Origin: Gillisia sp. Hel_I_86 | GTDB lineage: Bacteria; Bacteroidota; Bacteroidia; Flavobacteriales; Flavobacteriaceae | Reading direction: 5' to 3' | Length of the DNA stretch: 64,000 bases | Assembly: GCF_007827275.1 (NCBI RefSeq) | Contig: NZ_VISE01000001.1 | Coordinates: 1,488,001 to 1,552,000, forward strand | Shown: piece by piece, positions 9,347 through 18,927 of the stretch | Position numbering within the stretch: the first letter of the stretch is position 1 | How the letters are laid out: the number at the start of each line of letters is the position of its first letter | Notes under the pieces: model-generated | Told to the model about the DNA's origin: nothing | Seen by the model: the letters and a program-made list of their open reading frames with translations, nothing else | The model's database searches: none | Translations under genes and position numbers: made by a program

Positions 9347-10258
9347 TTAATTCAGGACTTTTTTAATTTCTTCCATTAAAACACTTCCTCCATTATTAAG
9401 TACTTTTAACGCACATTCTTTCCCAAAGTTAGGGGCGTCTTTTATGGCGATCTTTCTTTCCACGGAAATTTTTTTCTTTCCATCCAAACTGAATAAAGCT
9501 CCCTTAAAAGTGATTTCGTTCCCTTCAATAGTAGCTAAAGCGCCAATGGGAGCAGTACATCCACCTTCCAGAACCTGTAGGAAATCACGTTCTATATGTA
9601 CACAAATTTCAGATTCTCTATGATTCAATGCTTTTAAAACCTCTCTCGTCCCGCTGTCTTTTTCCATAGCAACCACTAACATGGCGCCTTGAGCAGGAGC
9701 AGGAAGCATCCAGTCCAGATCTAAGGAATTCTCCGGTGTCAAATTGATGCGCTCTAGTCCGGCAGCGGCAAATATCGCTCCGTTCCAATCGCTATCCTTT
9801 AGCTTTTGCATTCTGGTATTTACATTTCCACGAAGATCTACGCAGGTATGGGAGGGATATTTATTTAGCCATTGGGCTTTCCTTCTTAAACTTCCGGTGG
9901 CAATAACCCCTCCTGCATCTAAAAAATCCAATCCTTTATGAATGAGTACGTCTATTGAATTTGCCCTTTTTAATACCGCAGCCTCAACAATTCCCTTTGG
10001 AAGCGCTGTTGGCACGTCTTTCATGGAGTGCACGGCAACATCTATTTTCCCTGTTAACATGGCAATGTCCAAGGTCTTGGTAAAAATACCTGTAATGCCC
10101 ATTTCATATAAAGGTTGGTCCAGGTTTAAATCTCCAGTGGATTTTACGGGAAGTAATTCGGTTTTATGGCCTAGATTTTCCAATGCAGCTTGTACGGTCT
10201 TCGCCTGCCAAAGTGCAAGTTCACTATCGCGGGTGCCAATTCTAATAACTTTGTTCAT
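9347..10258 (-). CDS. hemC: Hydroxymethylbilane synthase (porphobilinogen deaminase)
   Basis: HemC polymerises four porphobilinogens into hydroxymethylbilane on a dipyrromethane cofactor. The cofactor cysteine is C234 in LEGGCTAPIG, and the catalytic Asp is D81 in HSMKDVP. The N-terminal RIGTRDSELALWQ and the TGSLRRKAQ substrate-binding motif at 121-129 are present. The 303-residue length is standard. Its ATG overlaps the hemA stop by one base (TAATG), so the two are translationally coupled. Confidence 0.98.
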   Translation of the reverse strand: MNKVIRIGTRDSELALWQAKTVQAALENLGHKTELLPVKSTGDLNLDQPLYEMGITGIFTKTLDIAMLTGKIDVAVHSMKDVPTALPKGIVEAAVLKRANSIDVLIHKGLDFLDAGGVIATGSLRRKAQWLNKYPSHTCVDLRGNVNTRMQKLKDSDWNGAIFAAAGLERINLTPENSLDLDWMLPAPAQGAMLVVAMEKDSGTREVLKALNHRESEICVHIERDFLQVLEGGCTAPIGALATIEGNEITFKGALFSLDGKKKISVERKIAIKDAPNFGKECALKVLNNGGSVLMEEIKKVLN

Positions 10259-11511
10259 TACATGGAATCTTCCAGTTGAAATACCTTTTGGATAAGTTCC
10301 AAACTTTCATCTGAGGTGTTAGAATCATCTTTAAGGTGATTGGCAAAATGATTCATTATTTTTTGAATAATCCTATTGCTTACAATCTCTGCTTGCTCGC
10401 TATTGAAATCGGTGATTTTCTTGCTTTGGAAATCCAATTCGGCATCTTTCATCGTTTTCAGCTTTTTCTTTAACGCTTTAATGGTAGGTGCAAATTTTCG
10501 CATTTCCAGCCATTTTATGAAATCTCCTTCAACCTCCTTGATGATCTCTTGTGCCTGCGGAATAAATTCCTTCCTTTTTTCCAAGGTAGCATCGGTCATT
10601 TGGGAAAGTTGGTCTAAATGAATTAAAGTTACATTTTCCATTCCCACAACATCATCGGCAACATTTTTGGGAATAGAAAGATCGAGGATCAACAACTGCT
10701 TTTTCGCATAGATCAATTCCTTGGAAATGGTTGGGTTTTGGGCGCCAGTCGCAACCACTAAAATATCGGCCTGACGAATTTCCGATTGTAGATCGGCGTA
10801 ATCTTTTACCCTTAAATTGAATTTTCCTGCGATTTTTTCAGCCTTGTCCTTGGTTCTATTAATAAGGGTAATATGACTGTTCTTGGTGTGCTTTACCAAA
10901 TTCTCACAGGTGTTCCTTCCAATTTTTCCTGTTCCGAACAAAAGAATATTCTTATCGGTAACATTTTCAACTTCATTTAAAATATACTGAACAGAAGCAA
11001 AACTAACCGAAGTAGCTCCCGATGAAAGCTGGGTTTCGTTTTTAATACGCTTGCTCGCCTGAATTACAGAATTTATTAATCGTTCCAAGAACGGATTGGC
11101 AACACCCACTTTCTTAGAGGCGATAAATGCAAGTTTAAGCTGGCTTATAATTTCGAAATCCCCAAGAATCTGACTATCCAAACCGGTTCCCACTATAAAC
11201 ATATGGGATATGGCTTCACGGTTCTTGTAAACAAACGCTACTTTTTCGAATTCCTCCACGGTACCATGAGTGTGTTCGCAAAGCAATTTAATTAACTGAT
11301 ATGGATGTTGGGCAAACCCGTAAATTTCTGTACGGTTACAGGTAGAAGTAACTATTAAGCCATCTATGCCTTCAATTTTTGCCTGGTTCAGCAAATTTAT
11401 TTTTCCTTCTTCAGTAAGGCTAAAGTGGCCCCTAATATCGGCGTCGGCTTTTTTGTAGCTTAATCCTATGGTATAAAAATGTTTCCCTCTGGAGATGTGA
11501 TATTTTTCCAT
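10258..11511 (-). CDS. hemA: Glutamyl-tRNA reductase
   Basis: HemA reduces glutamyl-tRNA(Glu) to glutamate-1-semialdehyde with NADPH, the entry step of the C5 pathway. The nucleophilic cysteine is C58 in TSTCNRTEIYG. The NADPH-binding motif LLFGTGKIG lies near residue 200, followed by a helical dimerisation tail. The 417-residue length is normal. It is the first gene of the operon hemA-C-D-E-unknown-F and is divergent from the AraC-type regulator. A -7 box candidate (TACCTTTG on the minus strand) lies at 11535-11542, about 24 bases before the ATG. Confidence 0.97.
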   Translation of the reverse strand: MEKYHISRGKHFYTIGLSYKKADADIRGHFSLTEEGKINLLNQAKIEGIDGLIVTSTCNRTEIYGFAQHPYQLIKLLCEHTHGTVEEFEKVAFVYKNREAISHMFIVGTGLDSQILGDFEIISQLKLAFIASKKVGVANPFLERLINSVIQASKRIKNETQLSSGATSVSFASVQYILNEVENVTDKNILLFGTGKIGRNTCENLVKHTKNSHITLINRTKDKAEKIAGKFNLRVKDYADLQSEIRQADILVVATGAQNPTISKELIYAKKQLLILDLSIPKNVADDVVGMENVTLIHLDQLSQMTDATLEKRKEFIPQAQEIIKEVEGDFIKWLEMRKFAPTIKALKKKLKTMKDAELDFQSKKITDFNSEQAEIVSNRIIQKIMNHFANHLKDDSNTSDESLELIQKVFQLEDSM

Positions 11512-11534
11512 GAACCTATTTAGGTGTTCAGGAA

Positions 11535-11542
11535 CAAAGGTA
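11535..11542 (-). promoter_or_regulatory. Candidate -7 box for the hemA operon
   Basis: The minus strand reads TACCTTTG, a full match to the Bacteroidota -7 consensus TAnnTTTG, 24 bases before the hemA ATG. No TTG lies at the usual 17-23 base spacing upstream; the nearest, at 11571-11573, is 28 bases away, so the assignment rests on the -7 box and position alone. Confidence 0.45.
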
Positions 11543-11637
11543 ATTGATTGGTATTTTAAAAAGTAACGCTCAAAGTACTAAATGTGTCGTTTGATGGGAT
11601 TTATGATAAGAACATCCTTAAATTAAGTGAAATGCAC

Positions 11638-11645
11638 TAAATTTG
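11638..11645 (+). promoter_or_regulatory. Candidate -7 box for the AraC-type regulator
   Basis: The sequence TAAATTTG matches TAnnTTTG and lies 55 bases before the regulator's ATG. No -33 TTG was found at standard spacing. It shares the 188 bp divergent region with the hemA promoter, so a factor bound here could affect both directions. Confidence 0.4.
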
Positions 11646-11699
11646 CAGTGATTTCAAATGCTTAGGTCAAATTAATTTAGACTGATTCTAAATAAAAAA

Positions 11700-12617
11700 A
11701 TGAAAATCAAAATGAATTCTGAAGAAAAAAACGTCGCTGGAGGGTTTGTGGATGAGACTAAAATTGAAGATGGATTCTTCCTGTTAAAGTTTCAAAATGA
11801 AGAAATTAAGCAACAAAGAATCACCAGGGAAATAGACAGCAGTTATATTCAATTTCATTTTTGTGTGAAAGGTGAAGGGAAATTTTTATTCAATAACAGC
11901 AGCTATGAATTACCGTTAAAAGAAGAATATTCGTTGCTTTTATACAATCCGCAGCAAGATTTGCCTTTAAATTTGGATTTACATGCAAAGTCGTGGCTTA
12001 TCTCGATGGTGATCTCCATTAAAAAATTTCATTCCATGTTCTCGCAGGAAGCGGGTTATATTCCTTTTTTAAGTTCTGAAAATAGCGACAAAAAATATTA
12101 CAAGGATGGTGAAATTACCCCTTCTATGGCAATTGTCCTCAATCAGTTGATGAACTTCAATTTGATGCCCTCCATTAAATCCCTGTATTTTAAAGCCAAA
12201 GCCTACGAATTGTTGAGTTTGTACTTTAATAGATCTGGCGATAACAACGTGGAGCAATGTCCGTTCTTGGTAGATGAAGACAATGTGATGAAAATCAGGA
12301 GAGCGAAAGACATCGTGATAGCCCATATGGCAGAGCCCCCTTCGCTTCAGGATCTTGCTACAGAGATCGGTTTGAGTTTAAAAAAACTGAAGGAAGGTTT
12401 CAAACAAATTTATGGAGATTCTGTTTATAGTTTTTTGTTCGACTATAAAATGGAATTTGCCCGAAAACTATTGGATTCTGGGGAGTTTAATGTGAATGAA
12501 GTTGGTCTGAAAGTAGGGTATAGCACGGCGAGCCATTTTATTGCGGCCTTTAAAAAGAAATTTGGAACTACTCCAAAGAAGTATGTGATGTCCTTGACGT
12601 TGCCAAACAATTCTTAA
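11700..12617 (+). CDS. AraC-family transcriptional regulator
   Basis: This 305-residue protein has an N-terminal sensing half (about 1-190) and a C-terminal AraC DNA-binding domain (about 200-300) with two helix-turn-helix units: SLQDLATEIGLSLKKLKEGF and VNEVGLKVGYSTASHFIAAF, closing with KKKFGTTPKKY. The layout resembles PchR-like regulators of iron and siderophore genes. It lies between divergent hemA and co-directional hemH, so control of heme synthesis is a reasonable inference, but the ligand cannot be read from the sequence. Confidence 0.88.
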   Translation: MKIKMNSEEKNVAGGFVDETKIEDGFFLLKFQNEEIKQQRITREIDSSYIQFHFCVKGEGKFLFNNSSYELPLKEEYSLLLYNPQQDLPLNLDLHAKSWLISMVISIKKFHSMFSQEAGYIPFLSSENSDKKYYKDGEITPSMAIVLNQLMNFNLMPSIKSLYFKAKAYELLSLYFNRSGDNNVEQCPFLVDEDNVMKIRRAKDIVIAHMAEPPSLQDLATEIGLSLKKLKEGFKQIYGDSVYSFLFDYKMEFARKLLDSGEFNVNEVGLKVGYSTASHFIAAFKKKFGTTPKKYVMSLTLPNNS

Positions 12618-12728
12618 TGTATTGATTTTATTAATAATCCAATTGAGCTAATCTTAGTTTAAACGCAATTTTAAAATATTTATAATCGTATTTTTAAATT
12701 CTGAAAAATTGCTGAAAAAGAAAAGAGA

Positions 12729-13763
12729 ATGAGTAAAGGTGTACTCTTGGTAAATCTGGGTTCTCCGGATAGTACCGACCCAAAAGATGTAAAAAAATAT
12801 TTAGGGGAATTTTTAATGGACGAGCGGGTGATCGATGTTCCCCTTTGGGCGCGAACAATTTTGGTCAAGGGAATTGTTTTAAATACACGCCCAAAACAAT
12901 CTGCCGCAGCCTATAAAAAGATTTGGTGGGATGAGGGTTCTCCTCTTATTGTCCTCTCTGAAAGGTTAAGAGATAAGATAGATGAAAACACCTCTGTGCC
13001 CATTGTTTTGGCAATGCGCTATGGTACTCCAAATATAAAATCGGGTTTACAGGAATTGCATGACCAAGGAGTAGATGAGGTGCTAATTTTTCCGCTCTAT
13101 CCCCAGTTCGCGATGGCTACTACCGAAACTATTTTAGTGTTGGCAGAAGAATTGAGACAAGGATTTTTTCCGAAAATGCAATTCACTTCTATTCCGGCTT
13201 TTTACAATCATCCAGATTACATTAGGGTTTTGGCCAATAGTATTCAGGAGAAGTTAAAAGATGTTGAATATCAGCATATTTTATTTTCTTATCATGGACT
13301 GCCTGAAAGACATATTCGAAAAAGCGATATCACTAAATCCCATTGCCAAATAGATGGCAGTTGTTGCAACACAGCATCTGAAGCACATCAATTCTGCTAT
13401 AGGCATCAGTGTTTTGAAACGACTAGGTTGGTAGCAGAATATCTTCAATTAAAAGAAAATACCTATAGTGTTTCATTTCAATCCAGGCTTGGTTTCGATC
13501 CTTGGTTGCAACCTTATACAGATAGGACCATCGAACGGTTTGGAAAACAAGGCATGAAAAACCTGGCAATCGTAACTCCCGCTTTTGTGAGTGATTGTTT
13601 AGAAACCTTGGAAGAGATTGCCATGGAAGGGGAAGAGATCTTTCACGAAGTTGGAGGAGAAAAATTTACGGTTGTCCCTTGCTTGAATACTCGGGAAGAT
13701 TGGGTAGAAGTGCTTTCCAGATGGGTAGACGAATGGGCTCTTGCTAAAGAGGTAGAGGCATAA
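12729..13763 (+). CDS. hemH: Ferrochelatase
   Basis: HemH inserts ferrous iron into protoporphyrin IX. The metal-handling histidine is H189 in SYHGLPERH. The 344-residue length is normal. A cysteine-rich stretch at 206-228 holds Cys at 206, 212, 213, 223 and 228; internal cysteines of this kind bind a [2Fe-2S] cluster in some bacterial ferrochelatases (reported for Myxococcus), so a cluster is possible here. The stop overlaps the start of the MATE gene by one base (TAATG). Confidence 0.96.
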   Translation: MSKGVLLVNLGSPDSTDPKDVKKYLGEFLMDERVIDVPLWARTILVKGIVLNTRPKQSAAAYKKIWWDEGSPLIVLSERLRDKIDENTSVPIVLAMRYGTPNIKSGLQELHDQGVDEVLIFPLYPQFAMATTETILVLAEELRQGFFPKMQFTSIPAFYNHPDYIRVLANSIQEKLKDVEYQHILFSYHGLPERHIRKSDITKSHCQIDGSCCNTASEAHQFCYRHQCFETTRLVAEYLQLKENTYSVSFQSRLGFDPWLQPYTDRTIERFGKQGMKNLAIVTPAFVSDCLETLEEIAMEGEEIFHEVGGEKFTVVPCLNTREDWVEVLSRWVDEWALAKEVEA

Positions 13764-15127
13764 TGGCTCACGTTAATTCAGCGGCACTTGGGAAGGATCC
13801 AATTTGGAAACTGCTTATTAAACAAGCCTTGCCTGCTTCTATTGGAATTTTGGTTATGTCCCTAAATATTTTAGTGGACACCATCTTTGTTGGGAACTGG
13901 ATAGGTTCTATAGCAATTGCCGCAATAAATGTGGTTTTACCGGTTTCTTTCTTTATCGCTGCTTTGGGAATGGCAATAGGAATTGGAGGTTCTTCCATTA
14001 TTTCCAGGGCTTTGGGTTCTGGCGATAAACCTAAAGCTTTAAAAACCTTCGGAAACCAGATCACGCTCACCCTTATCTTATCGGTATTTTTGGTATTGGT
14101 GGGATTAACATTTATCGATTCCATTATCCCTGCATTTGGAGGAAAAGGCGATATTTTCGCTCCCGCCAAGATCTACTATAAAGTTGTGTTGTATGGAGTG
14201 CCTTTCTTGGCGCTTTGTATGATGGGGAACAATGTGATTAGGGCAGAAGGCAAGCCAAAGTTTGCGATGATCGCCATGATTATTCCCTCTGTTGCCAACC
14301 TTTTTTTAGATTATATCCTCATCAATGTATTGGATATGGGAATGTTGGGAGCGGCTATCGCATCAAGTGTTTCTTACTTCTTTTGCTTTTCTTATGTTTT
14401 ATGGTTCTTTCTTTCCAATCATTCAGAATTAAAGATCAATTGGCCACATTTTGGGTTTGATTTTCCAATTTTAAAAGAAATATCTTCTCTTGGCTTTGTT
14501 ACTTTGGCGAGACAAGCTGTGGTAAGTGTTACTTATTTATTGATGAACAACATTTTATTCGAACTTGGCGGAGAAGATTCGGTAACAGTATATGCAATTA
14601 TTGGGAGAATGCTCATGTTCGCACTTTTCCCAGTGCTAGGAGTAACTCAGGGGTTCCTGCCAATTGCAGGATATAATTATGGAGCGGGGCATTGGGACCG
14701 AGTGAGAAAAAGCATCAATACCGCAATATTATATGCTTGTGGGTTGGGATTGTTGGTCTTTGCCGGGATCATGTTCTTTTCAGAAAATATAGTACGGGTT
14801 TTTACAGATAATCCCGTGGTGGTCCGGGATACCCCAAGTGCCATGCGTTGGGTATTTGCCGCAACTCCAATTATCGCGTTACAGCTTATTGGTTCAGCTT
14901 ACTTTCAAGCCATCGGGAAAGCGGTTCCCGCATTATTGCTCACCCTTTCCCGACAAGGTTTTTTCTTTATCCCGTTGGTTTTGATATTGCCAATTTATTA
15001 TGGTGAAATAGGGGTTTGGATCGCATTTCCCATTGCCGACGTGCTTTCCACCCTTGTAACCGCTTATTTTTTAAATCGGGAAATTAGGTTGAGGTTAAAA
15101 CCATCACTCCCTGAAAAGGTTTCATAG
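13763..15127 (+). CDS. MATE-family efflux transporter
   Basis: This 454-residue membrane protein has about twelve hydrophobic segments and the pseudo-twofold layout of MATE exporters (cation-coupled antiporters of drugs and metabolites). Typical family phrases include VDTIFVGNWIGSIAIAAINV near residue 34 and the repeat half starting near 235. Its ATG overlaps the hemH stop, which implies coupled translation. A role in exporting porphyrins or heme is tempting from context but unsupported by sequence. Confidence 0.92.
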   Translation: MAHVNSAALGKDPIWKLLIKQALPASIGILVMSLNILVDTIFVGNWIGSIAIAAINVVLPVSFFIAALGMAIGIGGSSIISRALGSGDKPKALKTFGNQITLTLILSVFLVLVGLTFIDSIIPAFGGKGDIFAPAKIYYKVVLYGVPFLALCMMGNNVIRAEGKPKFAMIAMIIPSVANLFLDYILINVLDMGMLGAAIASSVSYFFCFSYVLWFFLSNHSELKINWPHFGFDFPILKEISSLGFVTLARQAVVSVTYLLMNNILFELGGEDSVTVYAIIGRMLMFALFPVLGVTQGFLPIAGYNYGAGHWDRVRKSINTAILYACGLGLLVFAGIMFFSENIVRVFTDNPVVVRDTPSAMRWVFAATPIIALQLIGSAYFQAIGKAVPALLLTLSRQGFFFIPLVLILPIYYGEIGVWIAFPIADVLSTLVTAYFLNREIRLRLKPSLPEKVS

Positions 15128-15200
15128 AAATTGGTATCTTTATTTTTCTTTTGAATTACCTATTAGTGAAGTACTTATTAATGCATTTATATCTTATTCT

Positions 15201-18200
15201 ATGAGGACATTTTTACCTAAACTTCTTCTTGTATTTTTTTTCTTCGGAATTTATACAGAAACCAATGCACAGCGGAACAAGAAATCTGCCGAAACAACTA
15301 TAGATTCATCTGCCTTCGGGGCTTTAAAATATAGGTTGATAGGGCCTTTTAGAGGAGGGCGTTCTGCGGCCGTAGTGGGAGTTCCCGGAGAGCCAAACTT
15401 GTTTTATTTTGGTGCCACAGGTGGAGGAATATGGCGTACTACTGATGGCGGACGAACCTGGGAGAACATTTCTGACGGATTTTTTGGAGGAAGCATTGGA
15501 GCGATAAGTGTTGCCAATAGCGATCATAATATACTATTTGCCGGAGGAGGGGAAAAAACCCTAAGGGGAAATGTCTCTTCCGGGTCGGGAATATGGAAAT
15601 CTGTAGATGCCGGGAAAACATGGAAATCCATGGGCTTGGAGAAAAGCAGGCATATCCCAAGGATCTCCATTCACCCAACCAATCCAGAGATCGTATATGC
15701 CGCCGTATTGGGGAATATTTACAAACCAACCCAAGAACGTGGTATTTATAAAAGTACCGATGGGGGAGCAACTTGGAAAAGAACACTTTTCGTTAATGAG
15801 CAAGCGGGAGCAGTAGATCTTATTATGGATCCCAATAATCCGCGAATTTTATATGCTTCCACTTGGAGAGTGCAACGAACTCCTTATAGTTTGAGCAGTG
15901 GTGGAGAAGGATCGGCGCTTTGGAAGAGTACAGATAGTGGGGAAACCTGGAAAGAGATTTCAAAAAATAAAGATTTTCCTCAAGACACCTTGGGAATTAT
16001 GGGAATTACGGTATCACCGGTTAATTCCAACAGGCTTTGGGCAATTGTCGAGAATAAGGAAAAAGGTGGCGTTTATAGAAGTGAAGATGCTGGCGAAACC
16101 TGGAAGAACATAAATAGCGACCGGAGCCTGCGTCAAAGGGCTTGGTATTATACTCGAATCTATGCCGATCCCAAAGATGAAGATGTGGTATATGTGGTGA
16201 ATGTTTCTTATCATAAATCCAAAGATGGGGGGGAGAATTTTACTTCAGCAAGGGCGCCTCATGGGGATCATCATGATATGTGGATAGCTCCGGAAAATCC
16301 CAATCGGATTATTATGGGAGATGATGGTGGTGCACAGGTAACTTACGATGGTGGGAAAACTTGGAGCACGTATCACAATCAGCCTACAGCACAATTTTAT
16401 AGATTGACTACAGATAATCACTTTCCGTACAGGATTTATGCCGCACAACAGGATAATTCCACGATTAGGATAGACCACAGAAGTACCGATTATTCAATTT
16501 CCGAAGAGAACTGGGAATCTACCGCAGGCGGGGAATCGGCACATATTGCAGTAGATCCAGAAAATGATGACATTGTTTATGGAGGAAGCTACGGTGGATT
16601 TTTATCTCGTGTAAATCACGAAAAGAACACCCAACGTGCAATTAACGTCTGGCCAGATAATCCTATGGGGCATGGTGCAGAGGATATGAAATATAGGTTT
16701 CAATGGAATTTCCCGATCATATTTTCCAAACATGATCCCAACAAATTATATACGTTTTCCAACCATGTACATGTAACTACCAATGAAGGTCAGTCCTGGG
16801 AAACCATTAGTGAAGATCTTACCAGAAACGATAAGTCAAAACTCGGTTCCAGTGGAGGACCAATTACCCAAGACAATACAGGAGTAGAATATTACGCCAC
16901 TATTTTTGCTGCGGAAGAATCTGCCTTGCAAGAAGGTTTGATCTGGGTGGGAAGTGACGACGGATTGGTGCATGTAACCAAGGACGGAGGAAAGAATTGG
17001 GAAAATATCACTCCAAAAGGATTGCCGGAATGGGCGCAGATAAATTCACTGGAAACCAGTGATCATGATGCGGGGACTGCCTATATTGCTGCAACCAGAT
17101 ATAAACTGGGGGATTTTGCACCGTATCTATACAAAACTACAGATTTTGGAAAAAGCTGGACAAAGATCACCGATGGGATAGGAAATGAACATTTTACCCG
17201 TGTAATTCGTGAAGACCCAACCGATAAAAACTTGTTATATGCAGGAACTGAAAATGGAATGTACATCTCCTTTAATCAAGGAAAACAATGGCAGGAATTT
17301 CAATTGAATTTACCTATAGTTCCTATAACAGATCTTGCTATTAAAGAGGACAATTTAATTGTGGCCACACAGGGAAGGAGTATTTGGATTTTGGATGATT
17401 TAAGCGTCCTGCATCAATATACTCCTGAAAACTCTAAAAAAGACTCATTCCTTTATCAGCCTAAAGCTACTTATAGAATAAGTGGAGGAGCACGGGAAAA
17501 TTCCAAGACTGAGGGCACCAATCTTCCGAATGGAGTGGTGACCTATTTCAACATAAAAAATCTGGACGAAAAGAAAGATACCATTCATCTTACCTATTTT
17601 AATCAAGCAAATGATACTTTAAAATCCTTCGGGAATCAAGCTAAAGAAGATAAGTTAAAAGTGAAAAAGGGTTCCAATATGTTTGTTTGGAATATGTATG
17701 AAAAAGGTGCCGAAAAATTGGATGGAATGATCCTTTGGTGGGCAGATTTGGAAGGCCCAAGGATCCTTCCTGGAGAGTATGTTGTGGAACTAAATGTGAA
17801 TGGAAAAAAAGAGCGCAAAAACTTTAAGGTATTACCAAATCCCAATGCAGAAACCGATAAAGCAGGATTACAAAAGCAATATGATTTTATTGCAGATGTG
17901 AATGCAACGGTGGACGAGGCTCATAAATCCATCAAAAAGATCAGAAAGATCAACGAGCAACTTAAATCTTTTCAAACTCAATATAAAGGGAACGAAAATG
18001 TAAAAGACCTGGTTGAAAAAGCGAAGCAAATGGAGGAGGAATTTGGAGAGATAGAGAAGGCGCTTTACCAAACCCAAAACAAGAGCGGGCAAGACCCTTT
18101 GAATTTCCCGATTAAACTCACCAATAAATTGGCACATTTAAACTCCTTGGTAGGAATGGGGGATTTCCCACCTACAGATCAGGACTTAGCGGTGAAAAAC

Positions 18201-18326
18201 GAGTTGTCTTCAGCAATAAAAAAACAACTGACTGCTTTTGACGCTTTGATAGACAAAGAAATTGAAGAATTCAATAGACAATTTAACGCCAAGAACCTTA
18301 ATTATCTATTTTTGGACGCTCAATAA
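15201..18326 (+). CDS. Secreted BNR/Asp-box beta-propeller protein (sortilin/VPS10-like)
   Basis: This 1041-residue protein begins with a signal peptide (hydrophobic 7-19, ending near TNAQ). Its body carries repeated Asp-box motifs of the form S/T-x-D-x-G-x-T-W, such as TTDGGRTW (about residue 80), STDGGATW (about 187), STDSGETW (about 243), SEDAGETW, TYDGGKTW, TTNEGQSW and TKDGGKNW, as in sortilin-like or glycosyl hydrolase-annotated propellers. A helical C-terminal part (about 900-1000) follows. Flavobacterial homologues are often labelled glycosyl hydrolase, but I see no catalytic motif. It lies five bases before hemJ; the pairing may be only positional. Confidence 0.88.
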   Translation: MRTFLPKLLLVFFFFGIYTETNAQRNKKSAETTIDSSAFGALKYRLIGPFRGGRSAAVVGVPGEPNLFYFGATGGGIWRTTDGGRTWENISDGFFGGSIGAISVANSDHNILFAGGGEKTLRGNVSSGSGIWKSVDAGKTWKSMGLEKSRHIPRISIHPTNPEIVYAAVLGNIYKPTQERGIYKSTDGGATWKRTLFVNEQAGAVDLIMDPNNPRILYASTWRVQRTPYSLSSGGEGSALWKSTDSGETWKEISKNKDFPQDTLGIMGITVSPVNSNRLWAIVENKEKGGVYRSEDAGETWKNINSDRSLRQRAWYYTRIYADPKDEDVVYVVNVSYHKSKDGGENFTSARAPHGDHHDMWIAPENPNRIIMGDDGGAQVTYDGGKTWSTYHNQPTAQFYRLTTDNHFPYRIYAAQQDNSTIRIDHRSTDYSISEENWESTAGGESAHIAVDPENDDIVYGGSYGGFLSRVNHEKNTQRAINVWPDNPMGHGAEDMKYRFQWNFPIIFSKHDPNKLYTFSNHVHVTTNEGQSWETISEDLTRNDKSKLGSSGGPITQDNTGVEYYATIFAAEESALQEGLIWVGSDDGLVHVTKDGGKNWENITPKGLPEWAQINSLETSDHDAGTAYIAATRYKLGDFAPYLYKTTDFGKSWTKITDGIGNEHFTRVIREDPTDKNLLYAGTENGMYISFNQGKQWQEFQLNLPIVPITDLAIKEDNLIVATQGRSIWILDDLSVLHQYTPENSKKDSFLYQPKATYRISGGARENSKTEGTNLPNGVVTYFNIKNLDEKKDTIHLTYFNQANDTLKSFGNQAKEDKLKVKKGSNMFVWNMYEKGAEKLDGMILWWADLEGPRILPGEYVVELNVNGKKERKNFKVLPNPNAETDKAGLQKQYDFIADVNATVDEAHKSIKKIRKINEQLKSFQTQYKGNENVKDLVEKAKQMEEEFGEIEKALYQTQNKSGQDPLNFPIKLTNKLAHLNSLVGMGDFPPTDQDLAVKNELSSAIKKQLTAFDALIDKEIEEFNRQFNAKNLNYLFLDAQ

Positions 18327-18331
18327 GATCC

Positions 18332-18880
18332 ATGGAATATTACAATTATATTAAAGCCCTGCATTTAATTTTTATAGTTACCTGGTTTGCGGGACTGTTC
18401 TATATTCCGCGGCTGTTTGTTTATCATATAGAAGCAGCCGCGAAGTCAGAACCAGATCGGTCTATCTTGACCACACAATTAAAACTGATGACTAAAAGGC
18501 TTTGGTATATCATCACCTGGCCTTCGGCAATTTTAACCAGTATCTTTGCATTTTGGATGCTATTTCTTATGCCGGTTTGGGTAGAACAAGATTGGATGCA
18601 GGTAAAATTGGGGTTTGTGGTTTTGCTGTATGCCTATCATTTTAAATGTCATTTGATCTTTAAGGAAATGCAAAACGATGTTATAAAATGGACTTCCAAC
18701 CAAATGCGACTTTGGAATGAAGGCTCTACGCTGATCCTTTTTTCAGTGATTTTTTTGGTGATCGTTCGGGATGCCATTAACTGGATCTACGGAGTGCTTG
18801 GAATATTTCTGTTGGCCGCTATGTTAATGCTTGGAATCAAGATATATAAGCGTATTCGCTCTAAAAATCCCAATGCTTAA
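18332..18880 (+). CDS. hemJ: Protoporphyrinogen IX oxidase, HemJ type
   Basis: HemJ oxidises protoporphyrinogen IX to protoporphyrin IX in the inner membrane. The 182-residue protein has about four membrane segments. The conserved N-terminus contains H11 in ALHLIFIVTWFAGLFYIPRL, and the conserved MTKRLWYIITWP loop supplies the key lysine region. It supplies the step between HemF and HemH, so all steps from glutamyl-tRNA reduction to heme except HemL lie in this window. Confidence 0.92.
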   Translation: MEYYNYIKALHLIFIVTWFAGLFYIPRLFVYHIEAAAKSEPDRSILTTQLKLMTKRLWYIITWPSAILTSIFAFWMLFLMPVWVEQDWMQVKLGFVVLLYAYHFKCHLIFKEMQNDVIKWTSNQMRLWNEGSTLILFSVIFLVIVRDAINWIYGVLGIFLLAAMLMLGIKIYKRIRSKNPNA

Positions 18881-18927
18881 TGTGGTGTGATAATTGATTA
18901 TTTCAGAATACGTACTCGAAATATTTT

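Noticed and set aside
15439-15786. Several long antisense frames within the BNR protein gene
   Set aside because: They reflect the repeated codon pattern of the Asp-box repeats and have no domain or start signal of their own.
15201-18326. Calling the BNR protein a glycosyl hydrolase
   Set aside because: Only Asp-box propeller repeats are visible; no catalytic residues of sialidases or other glycosidases could be identified.
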